Positions 19,768-30,168 of a DNA stretch of 64,000 nt are shown in pieces. Each line of letters starts with the position of its first letter. The stretch's first letter is position 1. A program made the translations under genes and the position numbers. The DNA is from Roseobacter sp. HKCCD6576-2 (GTDB lineage Bacteria > Pseudomonadota > Alphaproteobacteria > Rhodobacterales > Rhodobacteraceae): the NCBI RefSeq assembly GCF_013179285.1, contig NZ_WVNW01000001.1, positions 62,001 to 126,000 on the forward strand. Reading direction: 5' to 3'. Below the pieces are notes generated by a model that saw only the letters and a list, made by a program, of their open reading frames with translations, was not told the origin of the DNA and did not search any database.

Positions 19768-20793
19768 ATGCGCGGCCGCATGACAGCCCTCATGCTGGCA
19801 GCGTCGATGAGTGTGGCAATGCCCGGCAGTGCTGAGCCGACCGCACAGGTTTTGGAGTTTTCCGACCTGCAAGGTTGGGCTGACGATGACCACAACGCCG
19901 CGCTGGATGTCTTCCTCAACACCTGCATGGATATGCGCGACAGCGAGTGGCAATCGCTTTGTGCGTTGGCGCAATCTCAAACCAATGCGCGCGGGTTTTT
20001 TGAGCTGTTTTTCAGGCCGGTCCTGATCGGCGGCGAGAACACGGCGCTATTCACCGGGTATTTCGAACCAGAACTTGATGGCTCCCGCCGCCAAACGGCG
20101 CGGTTCCGCTATCCGCTTTATCGTTTGCCGCCGGAAGTAGACGGGCTTTGGCGCACACGCGCCGAGATTGAAGAGTTCGGATTGCTGGAAGGACGTGGGT
20201 TGGAAATCGCCTGGGTCGATGATCCGGTCGAAGTGTTCTTCCTTCAGATTCAAGGCTCTGGCCGGGTGCGATTAGCCGAAGGTGGCTATCTTAGGGTGGG
20301 ATATGGCGGGCGAAACGGGCATCAATACCGCTCGATCGGGCAAGAAATGGTCCGTCGCGGGATCTATGAGCCGCATCAGGTCTCGGCGCAGGTGATTCAG
20401 TCCTGGGTGAGGCGAAATCCGATCGAGGGGCAGGAACTGCTCCGCCACAACCCGTCTTATGTGTTCTTTCGCGAGGTCCAGATTTCTGATCCAAACGATG
20501 GGCCGCTTGGGGCGATGAATCGCTCGATCACACCGCATCGAACCATCGCAGTCGACCCGGATTACACGCCGCTGGGCGCGCCGGTCTGGATCGAAAAGGG
20601 GGGCGAGACGCCGATCCGTCGCTTGATGATCGCGCAAGATACTGGCAGCGCGATCCAAGGCGCGCAACGCGCGGATATCTTCTATGGCCCAGGGGATCAG
20701 GCCGGTCGAGAAGCGGGCCGTATCCGCGACCCGGGCCGAATGATCGTATTGCTGCCGATAGAGATCGCCCATCGCATGGTGCCGGACGCCTAA
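19768..20793 (+). CDS. mltA: Membrane-bound lytic murein transglycosylase A-like
   Basis: Cleaves the beta-1,4 bond of peptidoglycan with 1,6-anhydro product formation. The 341 residues start with a signal peptide ending near GSAEP; the MltA domain follows (LFTGYFEPELDGSRRQTARF, VFFLQIQGSGRVRLAEGGYLRVGYGGRNGH), then the 3D domain whose catalytic aspartate lies in AQDTGSAIQGAQRADIFYG. No lipobox cysteine is visible at the expected site, so it may be periplasmic rather than a lipoprotein. It precedes the Smr gene by 1 bp. Confidence 0.93.
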   Translation: MRGRMTALMLAASMSVAMPGSAEPTAQVLEFSDLQGWADDDHNAALDVFLNTCMDMRDSEWQSLCALAQSQTNARGFFELFFRPVLIGGENTALFTGYFEPELDGSRRQTARFRYPLYRLPPEVDGLWRTRAEIEEFGLLEGRGLEIAWVDDPVEVFFLQIQGSGRVRLAEGGYLRVGYGGRNGHQYRSIGQEMVRRGIYEPHQVSAQVIQSWVRRNPIEGQELLRHNPSYVFFREVQISDPNDGPLGAMNRSITPHRTIAVDPDYTPLGAPVWIEKGGETPIRRLMIAQDTGSAIQGAQRADIFYGPGDQAGREAGRIRDPGRMIVLLPIEIAHRMVPDA

Positions 20794-20794
20794 G

Positions 20795-21394
20795 ATGGGA
20801 GGGCGGAAACGGAAAGCTCTAAGCGCGGAGGACAAAGATCTTTGGGACCGTGTCGCGCGCAGCACAAAACCGATGCGGAAACCGAAAATCGCGGACGGAA
20901 CGTTTCAGGATCACCCTGCCGACGCCGGCGTGAAACCCTCTCCAAAAGTCCGGGTGAAAGATTTCCGCATTGGCGAACGCGCCAGCACATCTCTTCCAAA
21001 CCCACAGATTAGCCCCGCCTTGACGGAGCGCTTAGCCCACGCACCGGTTAAGATGGATCATGGACTGCATCGGCAGATGATCCGTGGCAGACTCAAGCCC
21101 GAGGCGCGGATTGATCTGCATGGGCTGACCCTTGCGGATGCCCATCCACGGCTCATTTACTTCATCCAGAGCGCGGCGGCGGAGCAGAAGCGGCTCGTCT
21201 TGGTGATCACCGGCAAAGGCAAGGATCGCGACGATCCCGGGCCGATCCCGGTTCGCCGGGGCGTGCTGCGTCATCAAGTTCCGGCCTGGCTCAACGCCCC
21301 GCCGCTCGGCGCGCTGGTATTGGATATCCGGCAAGCACATATTCGCCATGGGGGCGACGGCGCTTACTACGTTTACCTCCGACGCATGCGCTAA
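20795..21394 (+). CDS. Smr/MutS2 domain protein
   Basis: Protein of 199 residues with a basic N-terminal half and a C-terminal Smr domain (about 100-199): RIDLHGLTLADAHPRLIYFI, LVLVITGKGKD, GVLRHQVPAWLN. Smr domains have nuclease or nucleic-acid-binding activity in MutS2 and relatives; the substrate here is unknown. It ends an operon of Tim44-like, mltA and smr, and its stop interlocks with that of the next gene in CTAA at 21391-21394. Confidence 0.9.
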   Translation: MGGRKRKALSAEDKDLWDRVARSTKPMRKPKIADGTFQDHPADAGVKPSPKVRVKDFRIGERASTSLPNPQISPALTERLAHAPVKMDHGLHRQMIRGRLKPEARIDLHGLTLADAHPRLIYFIQSAAAEQKRLVLVITGKGKDRDDPGPIPVRRGVLRHQVPAWLNAPPLGALVLDIRQAHIRHGGDGAYYVYLRRMR

Positions 21395-22494
21395 AGATTC
21401 GGCGTCAATATCACCTGTGTCGCGTTTTGTAGGCTGAGCACTGTTCCGGGCAAAAGGCCGATCGGGCTGTTATCTTGCCCCTCAAATGCCGAGTTTACAG
21501 CTTCGGCGCGGCTCAAGAGCCGGATCATCGCGGGAGACGTCACGACCGTGTTGTGGTTGAGCGCATCGCCGCCCCGAAACTCCGACACATCGATTAAGGT
21601 TACATTAAATTCTGCCACGTCCTCGATTGTGCCGATATTGCCCAGGCGCGCAGGCTCGCCACTTACCAGTGCAGAGAGCCGTAAGGCCCGATCTCGTTGA
21701 GACGTGAAAATGAAAAACGGTTCGGGTAGCGGGCTAAGCCGCGCCGCCTGGCTTCTAAAGACCTGCACGTCGATATCGGGTGACATCAGGACCACGCCGC
21801 TGATCCGGTCGAGGATATCATGCGCCCCCGCGATACGGAGTTGACGCAAGCTTTCCATCAGCAGTTCCGAACCGACCGAATGGGCAACCAGCACCATGTT
21901 GTGAGAGCCGGTGCGCGCAATTTCCCGCAAGAATTGTTCCAGCCCGTCTCGCGCAAAGAGGGCGCTGTCGCGATCATATGCATACCCAAAGGGCGAGCTG
22001 AGACTGGGCCAGGAGTAATGCACGGCCACGCCGGGGATCTCGAAATCATGGCGAATCTGCGCGGTCCGGTAGAGCCCGTCGGCAAACGTGTTGTTGAACC
22101 CATGGACAAACACCATGACTTCGCGGGCATCAGCGGGTTGGGCGGCGACAGCGGCGCGGAGACCAGCACGGAAAGCATTCGCATCTCGAAACCGATCCGC
22201 TTGAGTGACAACGAAGTCTTCTTCGATTTCCACCTCGCCCTGAGGCCAGCTCACCTCACCGATTTCACGATTGGGCGGTATGGCGACATCGAACCGCGTA
22301 AAGCCAAGCCCCTCGAGCCGCTCGCTGGTGAAGCTGGCGCCGTCATAAACGCGGCTGCTGGCGACAAAAACCCGCTCGATCTGGCTGACATCGGTCGCGC
22401 TGGGCGCGATGACCAGCGCTGCGCGGGGTGCGCAGGACGCGAGCGTCAGAAGTGCCAAAACTGCGAGATACCGTGTCACAAAATCGCTGCTCAA
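21391..22494 (-). CDS. Alpha/beta hydrolase lipoprotein (DUF900 type)
   Basis: Predicted exported esterase-like protein of 367 residues. The N-terminus is a lipoprotein signal (LAVLALLTLASC). The hydrolase core shows VMVFVHGFNNTFADGLYRTAQI, HYSWPS, VLVAHSVGSELLMESLRQL with the serine nucleophile in HSVG, and MSPDIDVQVF, the pattern of the DUF900 family. Substrate unknown. The open start is TTG 22494; GTG 22479 would give a more normal signal peptide (MTRYLAVLALLTLASC) and may be the true start. It lies 19 bp downstream of hslU. Confidence 0.88.
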   Translation of the reverse strand: MSSDFVTRYLAVLALLTLASCAPRAALVIAPSATDVSQIERVFVASSRVYDGASFTSERLEGLGFTRFDVAIPPNREIGEVSWPQGEVEIEEDFVVTQADRFRDANAFRAGLRAAVAAQPADAREVMVFVHGFNNTFADGLYRTAQIRHDFEIPGVAVHYSWPSLSSPFGYAYDRDSALFARDGLEQFLREIARTGSHNMVLVAHSVGSELLMESLRQLRIAGAHDILDRISGVVLMSPDIDVQVFRSQAARLSPLPEPFFIFTSQRDRALRLSALVSGEPARLGNIGTIEDVAEFNVTLIDVSEFRGGDALNHNTVVTSPAMIRLLSRAEAVNSAFEGQDNSPIGLLPGTVLSLQNATQVILTPNL

Positions 22495-22513
22495 AATCTC
22501 TGTCTTGGGCGTT

Positions 22514-23830
22514 CTACAACACGTAGCGGCTCAAATCAGCGGATTTCATCAAAGCGCCGAGGTTTTTCTCGACAAAGCTGCCATCGACGACAATCGCCTC
22601 GCCGGATCGATCAGGTGCAGTGAAGCTCAACTCCTCAAACACCCGTTCCATCACGGTATAAAGCCGCCGTGCACCGATGTTCTCGACGTCTTGATTCACC
22701 TCGGCGGCAATCCGCGCAAGGGCTGCGATCCCATCTTCGGTGAAGCTGACTTCGACCTCTTCCGTCGCCATCAGAGCGGTATATTGCAGGGTCAGCGCGT
22801 TGTCCGTCTCGGTCAGGATGCGTACAAAATCCTCTTCGGTCAGCGCGCGCAATTCCACACGGATCGGCAAACGGCCCTGAAGTTCGGGCAGCAAGTCCGA
22901 AGGTTTTGCGATATGGAACGCGCCGGATGCGATGAAAAGGATATGATCGGTTTTGACCGGCCCGTGTTTCGTGCTGACGGTTGTACCTTCGATCAGGGGC
23001 AGCAAATCCCGCTGCACACCCTCGCGGGACACATCCGCGCCGCGCGCATCCGAGCGGGCGGACACTTTGTCGATCTCGTCGATAAACACGATCCCGTTTT
23101 GCTCGACCGCGCGGAGCGCTTCGCGGGTCACCGTTTCCTGATCCAGAAGCTTGTCGGCCTCTTCGTCGATCAAGAGATCATAGCTGGCGGCAACGCTCAT
23201 CTTTTTGCGCACCGTGCGCCCGCCAAAGGCTTTGCCAAACAGATCGCCAAGATTCATTCCACCAGGCATGCCGCCCATCCCGCCAGGTTGACCCGGGATC
23301 TCGAACATCGGCATCGGATTGGAGGTATCGGCGACCTCCAGTTCAATCACCGTATCGTCCAATTCCCCTGCGCGGAGCTTTTTGCGGAACATCTCGCGGG
23401 TCTGGTCGCGGGCATCTGTTCCAGCGAGGGCTTCGATGACCCGATCCTCCGCCGCATCATGGGCCTTGGCCTTGACCTCGTCGCGCATCTGTTCGCGGAT
23501 CATGATTTGCGCTGAGTCCACCAGATCGCGGATGATTTGCTCCACGTCGCGGCCGACATAGCCAACCTCGGTGAATTTCGTCGCCTCAACCTTGATAAAC
23601 GGGGCGCGCGCCAGCTTGGCCAGGCGCCGCGAGATTTCGGTCTTCCCAACCCCGGTGGGCCCGATCATCAAGATGTTCTTCGGGTAGACTTCGTCGCGCA
23701 GATCGTCGGCCAATTGCTTCCGCCGCCAGCGGTTCCGCAGCGCAACAGCGACGGCGCGCTTGGCGTCTTTCTGGCCGATGATGAACCGATCAAGTTCTGA
23801 GACAATCTCGCGCGGGGTCAGGTCAGTCAC
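22514..23830 (-). CDS. hslU: ATP-dependent protease ATPase subunit HslU
   Basis: AAA+ unfoldase of the HslUV protease. The 438 residues hold the Walker A GPTGVGKT at 57-64, the pore motif [17 protein letters not shown], the intermediate I domain (about 110-240), Walker [12 protein letters not shown] and the C-terminal LSRYVL tail that docks into HslV. The start is GTG 23830 and overlaps the stop of the membrane-protein gene by GTGA, so translation is probably coupled. Confidence 0.97.
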   Translation of the reverse strand: MTDLTPREIVSELDRFIIGQKDAKRAVAVALRNRWRRKQLADDLRDEVYPKNILMIGPTGVGKTEISRRLAKLARAPFIKVEATKFTEVGYVGRDVEQIIRDLVDSAQIMIREQMRDEVKAKAHDAAEDRVIEALAGTDARDQTREMFRKKLRAGELDDTVIELEVADTSNPMPMFEIPGQPGGMGGMPGGMNLGDLFGKAFGGRTVRKKMSVAASYDLLIDEEADKLLDQETVTREALRAVEQNGIVFIDEIDKVSARSDARGADVSREGVQRDLLPLIEGTTVSTKHGPVKTDHILFIASGAFHIAKPSDLLPELQGRLPIRVELRALTEEDFVRILTETDNALTLQYTALMATEEVEVSFTEDGIAALARIAAEVNQDVENIGARRLYTVMERVFEELSFTAPDRSGEAIVVDGSFVEKNLGALMKSADLSRYVL

Positions 23831-24909
23831 GTAGCAGGCTCCTCAGAGGTCATTAGGGTCCAGGGCGGCAGGCGATCCTTGCCCGGGAAATGTGGCAGGG
23901 CGTCCATCAGATTGCGGCGCAAGACTTCCCATTTTGCACCGAGAAGGACCAGGCCAACGCCCAAAAGCAGGATCGCGAGGAAGGCGTTGCCCTCCATCAC
24001 TGTGATCGACAGCGCAACGATGTAGCCGACACCGGACACGAGGAAGGAGCGCCGGTCGATCACCACCGCGAAGACCGCCATCAAGGCGACGAACCCGACC
24101 AGCAGCAGTTGCGCGGTCACGGTCCCAACATCGAACAGCGACAGCGCTACAGTGTTCACGATGGCAGGCGCTGCGATCACATGCAGCCAGAACCCGCTGG
24201 CCGCACGACGGGTGATCCGATGTGGATCGCTCATATCAAAGCGCAGGGCGACAATCAGGCCGACGATGCCGAGGACCATGGTCAGAATCGCAAATGGCCC
24301 TTCGCCGGTCAGCAGGAACAGATCGCTTGGATCGGTCGGGACCGTCCCGCCAAGGGTCACAAAGCCAAAAGCCGTCGCGAATGTGCCGAGCGCGATCAGC
24401 GCCATGGTGAACGGCACGCGGAACACGGCGTAATAGCCAATCAGCAGCAGTGTAGAGATGCCGGCGGAAAGCGTCAGCGCGAGTGGGAACTCCGCATCCA
24501 CCATCCAACCCAGCCCGAGGCCGAATTGCCCCGCGCCAAGCGCAAAGAAGATTGCCAGAGCAATTGAGGGGGCGACCATACGCCGGACCAGCGTGAAATA
24601 CCGAGCCAAAAGCGCCACGGCGCCCATCGACATCAGCGAATAGACAATCGCCAGAACATAACCGACTTCAGCGCTCACGAAGCTCAGGCCAGTCAGCCCC
24701 ACCCAGCCGGAATACAGAATCACGAGGCCGACAACGATGAAGATCTCATTGAAGCCGCGGAACAGCTCGAACGGCTCATCAAGCCCCGACATATGCTCCC
24801 GCGCGCCGCGCCGCGCATCACCAAGCGCGATCAGCGAGGCGGCTTGCGCTTCGGAAATCATCCCCGAACCGACGGCGGCGCGGATGTCATCGCGGTTGAT
24901 GTCGCTCAT
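23827..24909 (-). CDS. Multi-spanning membrane protein (DUF2157-like), between hslV and hslU
   Basis: I do not recognise a defined function. The 360 residues begin with a cytoplasmic segment (about 1-45, including [14 protein letters not shown], reminiscent of DUF2157 proteins), then roughly ten hydrophobic helices and a short polar tail. It overlaps hslV by ATGA and hslU by GTGA, 4 bp each, so the three genes form one tightly coupled operon. A link to membrane proteolysis or heat stress is only inferred from this position. Confidence 0.8.
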   Translation of the reverse strand: MSDINRDDIRAAVGSGMISEAQAASLIALGDARRGAREHMSGLDEPFELFRGFNEIFIVVGLVILYSGWVGLTGLSFVSAEVGYVLAIVYSLMSMGAVALLARYFTLVRRMVAPSIALAIFFALGAGQFGLGLGWMVDAEFPLALTLSAGISTLLLIGYYAVFRVPFTMALIALGTFATAFGFVTLGGTVPTDPSDLFLLTGEGPFAILTMVLGIVGLIVALRFDMSDPHRITRRAASGFWLHVIAAPAIVNTVALSLFDVGTVTAQLLLVGFVALMAVFAVVIDRRSFLVSGVGYIVALSITVMEGNAFLAILLLGVGLVLLGAKWEVLRRNLMDALPHFPGKDRLPPWTLMTSEEPAT

Positions 24910-25463
24910 TTCGAGATCTGCTCAACGGTCAGATTGCCGTTGGTATAGACACAGATATCTGCCGCGATTTGCATGGCGCCCCGAGCAATCTCTTCGGCGG
25001 ATTTGTCGCCGTTGATCATCGCCCGCGCGGCGGCGAGCGCATAGTTCCCGCCTGAGCCAATGGCCGCGATGCCATGTTCAGGCTCCAACACATCTCCCGC
25101 GCCGGTGATTACATAAAGCGCGGCCCCGTCGGTGACGATCAACATCGCTTCGAGCTTTTGCAGGTATTTGTCCGTCCGCCAATCTTTGGCCAACTCGACG
25201 CTCGCGCGCTGCAACTGACCGGGCGTGGCTTCAAGCTTGGTTTCCAGCCGCTCCAGCAGCGTGAACGCATCCGCCGTCGAGCCAGCGAAGCCGCAAACCA
25301 CATCAAACCCTCCGGGCGAAAGCCGCCGCACTTTACTCGCGCTGCCTTTGATCACTGTCTGACCCAGGCTCACCTGCCCGTCGCCCGCGACCACAACTTC
25401 ATTGCCCTTGCGCACCCCGATAATGGTGGTGCCGTGCCAGCCGGGGAAATCCGAATTGTTCAT
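24906..25463 (-). CDS. hslV: ATP-dependent protease peptidase subunit HslV
   Basis: Threonine peptidase of the HslUV protease. The 185 residues carry [10 protein letters not shown] with the likely catalytic threonine at residue 12, after an 11-residue stretch [11 protein letters not shown] that must be removed before activity; such an extension is known in Rhodobacterales. [34 protein letters not shown] and [10 protein letters not shown] complete the pattern. The promoter lies 23-51 bp upstream. Confidence 0.96.
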   Translation of the reverse strand: MNNSDFPGWHGTTIIGVRKGNEVVVAGDGQVSLGQTVIKGSASKVRRLSPGGFDVVCGFAGSTADAFTLLERLETKLEATPGQLQRASVELAKDWRTDKYLQKLEAMLIVTDGAALYVITGAGDVLEPEHGIAAIGSGGNYALAAARAMINGDKSAEEIARGAMQIAADICVYTNGNLTVEQISK

Positions 25464-25485
25464 GCCGTCTCCTTCACTTGGCTCT

Positions 25486-25514
25486 ATATGGACGGGGGAT
25501 CGACGCGGAACAAG
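25486..25514 (-). promoter_or_regulatory. Predicted promoter of hslV operon (heat-shock or housekeeping type)
   Basis: On the minus strand CTTGTT (25509-25514) and CCATAT (25486-25491) are 17 bp apart. Read as GTCCATAT with 15 bp spacing it also resembles the RpoH consensus CTTGAA / CCCCATNT, which would fit an HslVU operon. The choice between the two sigma factors cannot be made by eye. Confidence 0.55.
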
Positions 25515-25541
25515 TTCTGGGCGCGCGGTTCACGGACAGAG

Positions 25542-26096
25542 TCAGACTGCGCGATCGCCAAAAATGCTAACGGCATGGTCGCGCAAGTAGATTTGCAGCC
25601 AAGGCGTGAAACTGCCGGGGTTTTCCATCACTTGCGCGCCAAGCTGATCAAGCGGCTGCCAAATCGTATCCATGACCTCGCTGGGGTTTGGCGCGGGTTG
25701 GACATTTTGGGCCAGAGTGCCCACAAAGATATCCACAACCTCATGCTCAATCATCCCACCACCGACATCGGCGCGATACTCAACCTGGCCACGGTATTCG
25801 AGCGACAGGGGCGGCAATCCAAGCTCTTCATCCAGACGCCGGGTCGCACAATCCAAAGCGCTTTCGCCCCAATGAGGGTGCGTGCAGCAGGTATTCGCCC
25901 AAAGCCCCGGTGTATGGTATTTTTCTAATGCGCGCCTCTGCAATAAAGTCTGCCCATCTCGCATCACAAAAACCGATACAGCCCGGTGCCTCAGGCCCTC
26001 GCGATGGGCCGTTAACTTTTCCACAGGGGTCAATTCGCCATCAATCCAAGCAGGGATCAGGATGGGCGTCGCAGTCTTATCTGTCTGATCAGTCAT
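25542..26096 (-). CDS. idi: Isopentenyl-diphosphate delta-isomerase, type I
   Basis: Interconverts IPP and DMAPP in isoprenoid synthesis. Starting at ATG 26096 (AGGTCATT upstream) the 184 residues show the Nudix-like isomerase fold: HRAVSVFVMRDGQTLLQRRALEKYH, the catalytic cysteine region WANTCCTHPHWGE, and CATRRLDEELGL with the metal-binding glutamates, followed by the EHEVVDIFVG segment. A longer frame to 26297 lacks support. It lies 78 bp downstream of hslV on the same strand but beyond the heat-shock promoter. Confidence 0.95.
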   Translation of the reverse strand: MTDQTDKTATPILIPAWIDGELTPVEKLTAHREGLRHRAVSVFVMRDGQTLLQRRALEKYHTPGLWANTCCTHPHWGESALDCATRRLDEELGLPPLSLEYRGQVEYRADVGGGMIEHEVVDIFVGTLAQNVQPAPNPSEVMDTIWQPLDQLGAQVMENPGSFTPWLQIYLRDHAVSIFGDRAV

Positions 26097-26508
26097 AAAT
26101 AATGACCTCGGGATTTGAGCAGGTATGGTCGGCGCATTTGAGTTCCAGCGCTGTATGCAAAATCTTGGACCGATTAACCATCTTTCGCTTGATCGCCTCA
26201 GCGTCAGACCTTCCTCCGAACGTGACGACACTACAGGCCTGAAGCGCCGTCTCATGCTCCGGCATCTGCCAAAGAAGGGCGTGATGACCACCCTCAAAAC
26301 CGCCTATAGTATAAATATGGTTCAAAACCGCCTTGACGTCCAACTTCGACGAACTGCGAACTCATGAGCCACGCACCACCTATGCTAGGTTTGGATCGTA
26401 GCCGGATATGTGATTGGCGCTATGTCGCAGAGGGCAAAAAAGCAGTGTGGCCCAGGCAGGTTTGGACTAGGTATACGTAGGAACGTGTTTCGGAAATGGA
26501 GACTACCT
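26097..26508. other. Intergenic region between idi and cytochrome c
   Basis: A 412-bp divergent gap. The only open frame of note is an 84-codon minus-strand frame from TTG 26343 to 26089 with no RBS and no recognisable motifs. On the minus strand GTTGGA and CCATAT (about 26314-26343) are 18 bp apart and may be an idi promoter with a long leader; the evidence is weak. Nothing else stands out. Confidence 0.4.
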
Positions 26509-26967
26509 ATGAACCGTACGATGATCCTTGCTGCGGCTGCTTCTGTTCTGATGGCGCCCACGGCCTTTGCCGAGAGCCATGAAGGAATGGCGCCGTCCGG
26601 TGACGCCGCTGCCGGTGAAGCGGCGTTTCGTCAGTGCATCGCCTGCCATGTGGTGGCGAATGCCGATGGCGAGGTGTTGGCTGGCCGCAACGCACGGACA
26701 GGCCCGAACCTTTATGAAATCTCGGGCAGCACCGCCGGGACAGTGGAAGGGTTCCGCTATTCTGGGTCGATGGTCGAAGCGGGCGAAGGTGGTCTTGTTT
26801 GGGATGAGGAAAGCTTTGTCGCCTATGTGATGGACCCGACCGGGTTCCTGCGTGAAACGCTTGACGACAATGGTGCACGCGGCTCGATGAGCTTCCGTGT
26901 GCGGTCTGAGGAAGATGCCGCCAATCTCTATGCCTATATCGCGTCGCTTTCGACAGCGATGGAATAG
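26509..26967 (+). CDS. Periplasmic c-type cytochrome (class I)
   Basis: Mono-heme electron carrier of 152 residues. ATG 26509 (TGGAGA upstream) begins a signal peptide ending in PTAFA-ES, followed by GEAAFRQCIACHVV with the CxxCH heme site and GSMSFRVRSEEDAANLYAYIASL, whose methionine is the likely second axial ligand. The fold resembles cytochrome c550/c552 of Paracoccus-type respiratory chains; the exact partner is unknown. A longer in-frame start at 26410 would bury the signal peptide and is rejected. Confidence 0.92.
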   Translation: MNRTMILAAAASVLMAPTAFAESHEGMAPSGDAAAGEAAFRQCIACHVVANADGEVLAGRNARTGPNLYEISGSTAGTVEGFRYSGSMVEAGEGGLVWDEESFVAYVMDPTGFLRETLDDNGARGSMSFRVRSEEDAANLYAYIASLSTAME

Positions 26968-26990
26968 GAACGCACTGTCATACGCTACAA

Positions 26991-27018
26991 AAAAGGGCGC
27001 CGATACTGGCGCCCTTTT
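26991..27018. terminator. Bidirectional intrinsic terminator between cytochrome c and infB
   Basis: Perfect 11-bp stem AAAAGGGCGCC / GGCGCCCTTTT with loop GATACT. A T-run follows on both strands, so it can stop both the cytochrome transcript and the rimP-infB transcript. Confidence 0.9.
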
Positions 27019-27037
27019 CTTTGATTTATCGCGCGTC

Positions 27038-29518
27038 TTAAGCGAGCGTCCGCTCCACCTCTTCGCGTTCGAAAATCTCGATCACATCGCCCGCGCGAAT
27101 ATCATCGTAGTTTTCAAAGGCCATCCCGCATTCCTGGCCAGAGGTGACTTCTTTCACCTCGTCCTTGAAGCGTTTCAGCGTCTTCAATGTGCCCTCATGG
27201 ATCACGACATTGTCCCGCAGCAGGCGCACACCGGCCGACCGGCGGGCAACACCTTCGGTGACCAAGCAACCCGCGACATTGCCAACGCCGGAGACACGGA
27301 AGACCTCTTTGATCTCGGCATAGCCGATGAAGTTCTCCCGCACTTCTGCCGAAAGCAGACCCGAGGCGGCCGATTTCACATCGTCGACCAGATCGTAGAT
27401 CACCGAGTAATAGCGGATCTCAACGCCCTTCTGGTTGGCGCTGTTCCGAGCGGGTGCATTTGCCCGAACATTGAAACCGATCACCGGGGCGCCCGAGGCT
27501 TCGGCCAGGCCGATATCGGATTCGGTGATGGCGCCGACGCCTGAATGCAGCACGCGGACGCGGACCTCCTCGTTGCCGATCTTCTCCATTGCCTGGATGA
27601 TCGCCTCGGCGGAGCCTTGCACATCGGCCTTCACCACGATGGGCAGCTCGGCGACATTCTCGTCCTCTTTGGCCTTAGCCAAAAGCTGATCAAGTGTTGT
27701 GGCCGCACCAGCGGCAGCGCGTTTCTCTTTGGCGGCGTTCTCGCGATATTCCGCGATTTCGCGGGCCTGCGCCTCGGTGTCGACCACGTTCAGAACGTCG
27801 CCAGCTTCCGGCGTACCGTTCAGGCCCAGCACCTCAACCGGAACCGACGGCCCGGCCTCTTTCACGCGCTCGCCTTTGTCATTGACCAGCGCGCGGACCT
27901 TGCCCCACTGCTCGCCCACGACGAAGATATCACCCTGTTTCAGGGTGCCATTCTGCACCAGAACGGTTGCGACGGGGCCGCGACCCACATCCAACTGCGC
28001 CTCGATGACCGCACCAGAGGCCGCGCGTGCCGGGTTGGCTTTCAGTTCAAGAATCTCGGACTGCAACGCGATGGCTTCCAGAAGCTCATCCAATCCCTGA
28101 CCAGAGATCGCCGAGACCTCAACATCCTGGACCTCGCCAGACATCTTTTCGACGATCACCTCATGCTGAAGCAGATCGGTCCTGACTTTGTCTGGGTTTG
28201 CCTCAGGCTTGTCGATCTTGTTGATGGCCACGATCATCGGCACTTCTGCCGCTTTCGCGTGGTTGATCGCCTCGATCGTCTGCGGCATCACCGCGTCATC
28301 GGCAGCAACCACAAGTACAACAATATCCGTCACTTGGGCACCACGGGCGCGCATGGACGTGAATGCTGCGTGGCCCGGTGTGTCGAGGAAGCTAAGCAAC
28401 TGCCCGCTATCGGTTTTGACCTGATAGGCCCCGATATGCTGGGTGATGCCGCCTGCTTCGCCAGCCACAACCTTGGCGTTGCGGATCGCGTCCAACAACG
28501 ACGTTTTACCGTGATCCACGTGGCCCATGATGGTGATAACCGGCGCGCGGGGCTCAAGGTCTTCGTCCTTGTCCTCAACCTGGTCGATCACATCTTCGAC
28601 GTCAGCGTCGGACACACGCACAACTTTGTGGCCGAACTCTTCGATGATCAGTTCGGCGGTATCGGCGTCAATCGCTTGGTTTTGCGTGACCATCAAACCG
28701 TTTTGCATCAACGCTTTGACCACATCGGCCACGCGCTCTGCCATCCGGTTGGCCAGTTCCGAGACGATGATCGTCTCAGGCACCTGAACATCACGCACGA
28801 TCTTTTCACGCTCAACCTGACCGCCCATCGCCTTCTGACGTGCGCGTTCCTGTTTCCGCTTCATCGCGGCCATGGAGCGTTGCCGGCCACCTTCGCCGCC
28901 CGTGAGGGCTTGGTTCACCGTGAGCTTGCCCGAGCGGCGGCCATCGCCGCCACGGTCGCCCTTGCCCGACCGGTCGCGTTTGTCGTCGCGGTCATTGTCG
29001 CGGCGCCCTGGTGTCGCGGCGGGCCGACCGCCACCACGCGGTGCCGATGGTTCGGCGACAGCGGCGGCTGCTGGCGCTTCGGCGGGTGGTGGTGCGTTGC
29101 GGCGCGCCTCTTCTTCCTTGCGGCGGCGCTCTTCTTCCTCGGCCCTCGCTTTCAGCGCTTCCTCGCGCTCGCGCTCTTCGCGCTCTTTGGCCTCGATCTC
29201 CGCCCGGCGGCGGGCGCGCTCTTCTTCGCGGCTTTTCTCTTCTTGCTCACGGCGCTGCGCGTCTTCGGCCTCGCGGGCCTTGGCGGCCTGCAACGCTTTC
29301 AGACGGCGCTCCATCTCGCTGTCGGACACGCCACTTGCCCGCTTGCCGCCCTCAGCTTGGGCCGCCGCGGCGGTGCCGGGCTTGGGTACCATCACGCGCT
29401 TGCGCTTGGTTTCCACCACGACACTTTTGGTCCGCCCCCGTGAAAAGCTTTGATTCACGCGGCCACTGCGGGCACCGCCCGACAGGCCAAGGGGCTTCTT
29501 TCCGTCTTGATCGCTCAT
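27038..29518 (-). CDS. infB: Translation initiation factor IF-2
   Basis: GTPase that brings initiator tRNA to the 30S subunit. The 826 residues have a long charged N-terminal region (about 70-240, rich in E/R/A coiled-coil repeats and a G/R/D-rich linker), then the G domain with GHVDHGKTS near residue 331 and [21 protein letters not shown], and domains II-IV ending in [24 protein letters not shown]. It overlaps the ylxR stop by ATGA and ends before the bidirectional terminator. Confidence 0.98.
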   Translation of the reverse strand: MSDQDGKKPLGLSGGARSGRVNQSFSRGRTKSVVVETKRKRVMVPKPGTAAAAQAEGGKRASGVSDSEMERRLKALQAAKAREAEDAQRREQEEKSREEERARRRAEIEAKEREEREREEALKARAEEEERRRKEEEARRNAPPPAEAPAAAAVAEPSAPRGGGRPAATPGRRDNDRDDKRDRSGKGDRGGDGRRSGKLTVNQALTGGEGGRQRSMAAMKRKQERARQKAMGGQVEREKIVRDVQVPETIIVSELANRMAERVADVVKALMQNGLMVTQNQAIDADTAELIIEEFGHKVVRVSDADVEDVIDQVEDKDEDLEPRAPVITIMGHVDHGKTSLLDAIRNAKVVAGEAGGITQHIGAYQVKTDSGQLLSFLDTPGHAAFTSMRARGAQVTDIVVLVVAADDAVMPQTIEAINHAKAAEVPMIVAINKIDKPEANPDKVRTDLLQHEVIVEKMSGEVQDVEVSAISGQGLDELLEAIALQSEILELKANPARAASGAVIEAQLDVGRGPVATVLVQNGTLKQGDIFVVGEQWGKVRALVNDKGERVKEAGPSVPVEVLGLNGTPEAGDVLNVVDTEAQAREIAEYRENAAKEKRAAAGAATTLDQLLAKAKEDENVAELPIVVKADVQGSAEAIIQAMEKIGNEEVRVRVLHSGVGAITESDIGLAEASGAPVIGFNVRANAPARNSANQKGVEIRYYSVIYDLVDDVKSAASGLLSAEVRENFIGYAEIKEVFRVSGVGNVAGCLVTEGVARRSAGVRLLRDNVVIHEGTLKTLKRFKDEVKEVTSGQECGMAFENYDDIRAGDVIEIFEREEVERTLA

Positions 29519-30144
29519 GCGTCCGTCTTTTCCTTCCCGGCGGCGGTTCCGCCGATTGCCTTACGCAGGCCTTGCAGCTTTGCGGCTTCCTCTACAACAC
29601 GTGGCGTGAGTCCACCAGCGGCAAGCGCGCCATGTATCACACTTTGGCGCCCGAATGCCAAACCCAATTCCTGGGCCGTTAAACAGCCGAAAAATCGGCC
29701 ACCTTCGGGGGTCCAAAGCTTCGTTTTTCCACGCTCCGAGCCATCAGAGGCCTGGAGCAGAACTTTGGCGCGGCCTTCGGCCAGCCAGCCCTTCACCTTC
29801 TCAAACCCAGCGACCGCATATCCGCCCTTACGGCTCAGCGCGATCAGATCGGTCAAGCGCCGGGTCAGAACCGTATCGACCTGCGCCCGCAGATCATCTG
29901 GCACCGTCACCTGCATTTTCGCGCCGCGCGAAAACAGCTTCTTCTTAGTCGCCAGCTCCAGCGCCTCCGCGTCGGCACTGACCCAAATGCCCCGCCCAGG
30001 CAAGCGTTCCAGAATGTCTGGCACCACCTGCCCCTCGGGGCCGACGACAAACCGGATCAGACCCGCCTTGGGCTGGGTCTCTCCGGTAGCGATGCAGCGC
30101 CTCTCGGCCTCATCGCGGGTTTTGGTCCGGCCGCCGCGGGTCAT
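29515..30144 (-). CDS. RNA-binding protein YlxR (DUF448) with L7Ae-like C-terminal part
   Basis: Protein of 209 residues. The YlxR/DUF448 domain (about 10-90) has [20 protein letters not shown] and [15 protein letters not shown]. The C-terminal half ([36 protein letters not shown]) resembles an L7Ae/ribosomal L30-like fold, a fusion common in alphaproteobacteria. YlxR proteins bind RNA and have been linked to RNase P or nucleoid functions in other bacteria; its role here is open. It lies between nusA and infB and overlaps the latter. Confidence 0.92.
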   Translation of the reverse strand: MTRGGRTKTRDEAERRCIATGETQPKAGLIRFVVGPEGQVVPDILERLPGRGIWVSADAEALELATKKKLFSRGAKMQVTVPDDLRAQVDTVLTRRLTDLIALSRKGGYAVAGFEKVKGWLAEGRAKVLLQASDGSERGKTKLWTPEGGRFFGCLTAQELGLAFGRQSVIHGALAAGGLTPRVVEEAAKLQGLRKAIGGTAAGKEKTDA

Positions 30145-30168
30145 TCCGCGTCTCTCCGAGGCCTGCGA

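Noticed and set aside
26089-26343. 84-codon minus-strand frame from TTG, overlapping the idi start
   Set aside because: There is no RBS, no recognisable motif, the TTG falls in a possible -35 box, and a stop lies just upstream. It is noted only in the intergenic entry.
27545-29443. 632-codon frame on the plus strand inside infB
   Set aside because: It is antisense to a complete IF-2 gene with the full GTPase pattern. Its low-complexity sequence is what GC-rich codon bias produces in the opposite frame.
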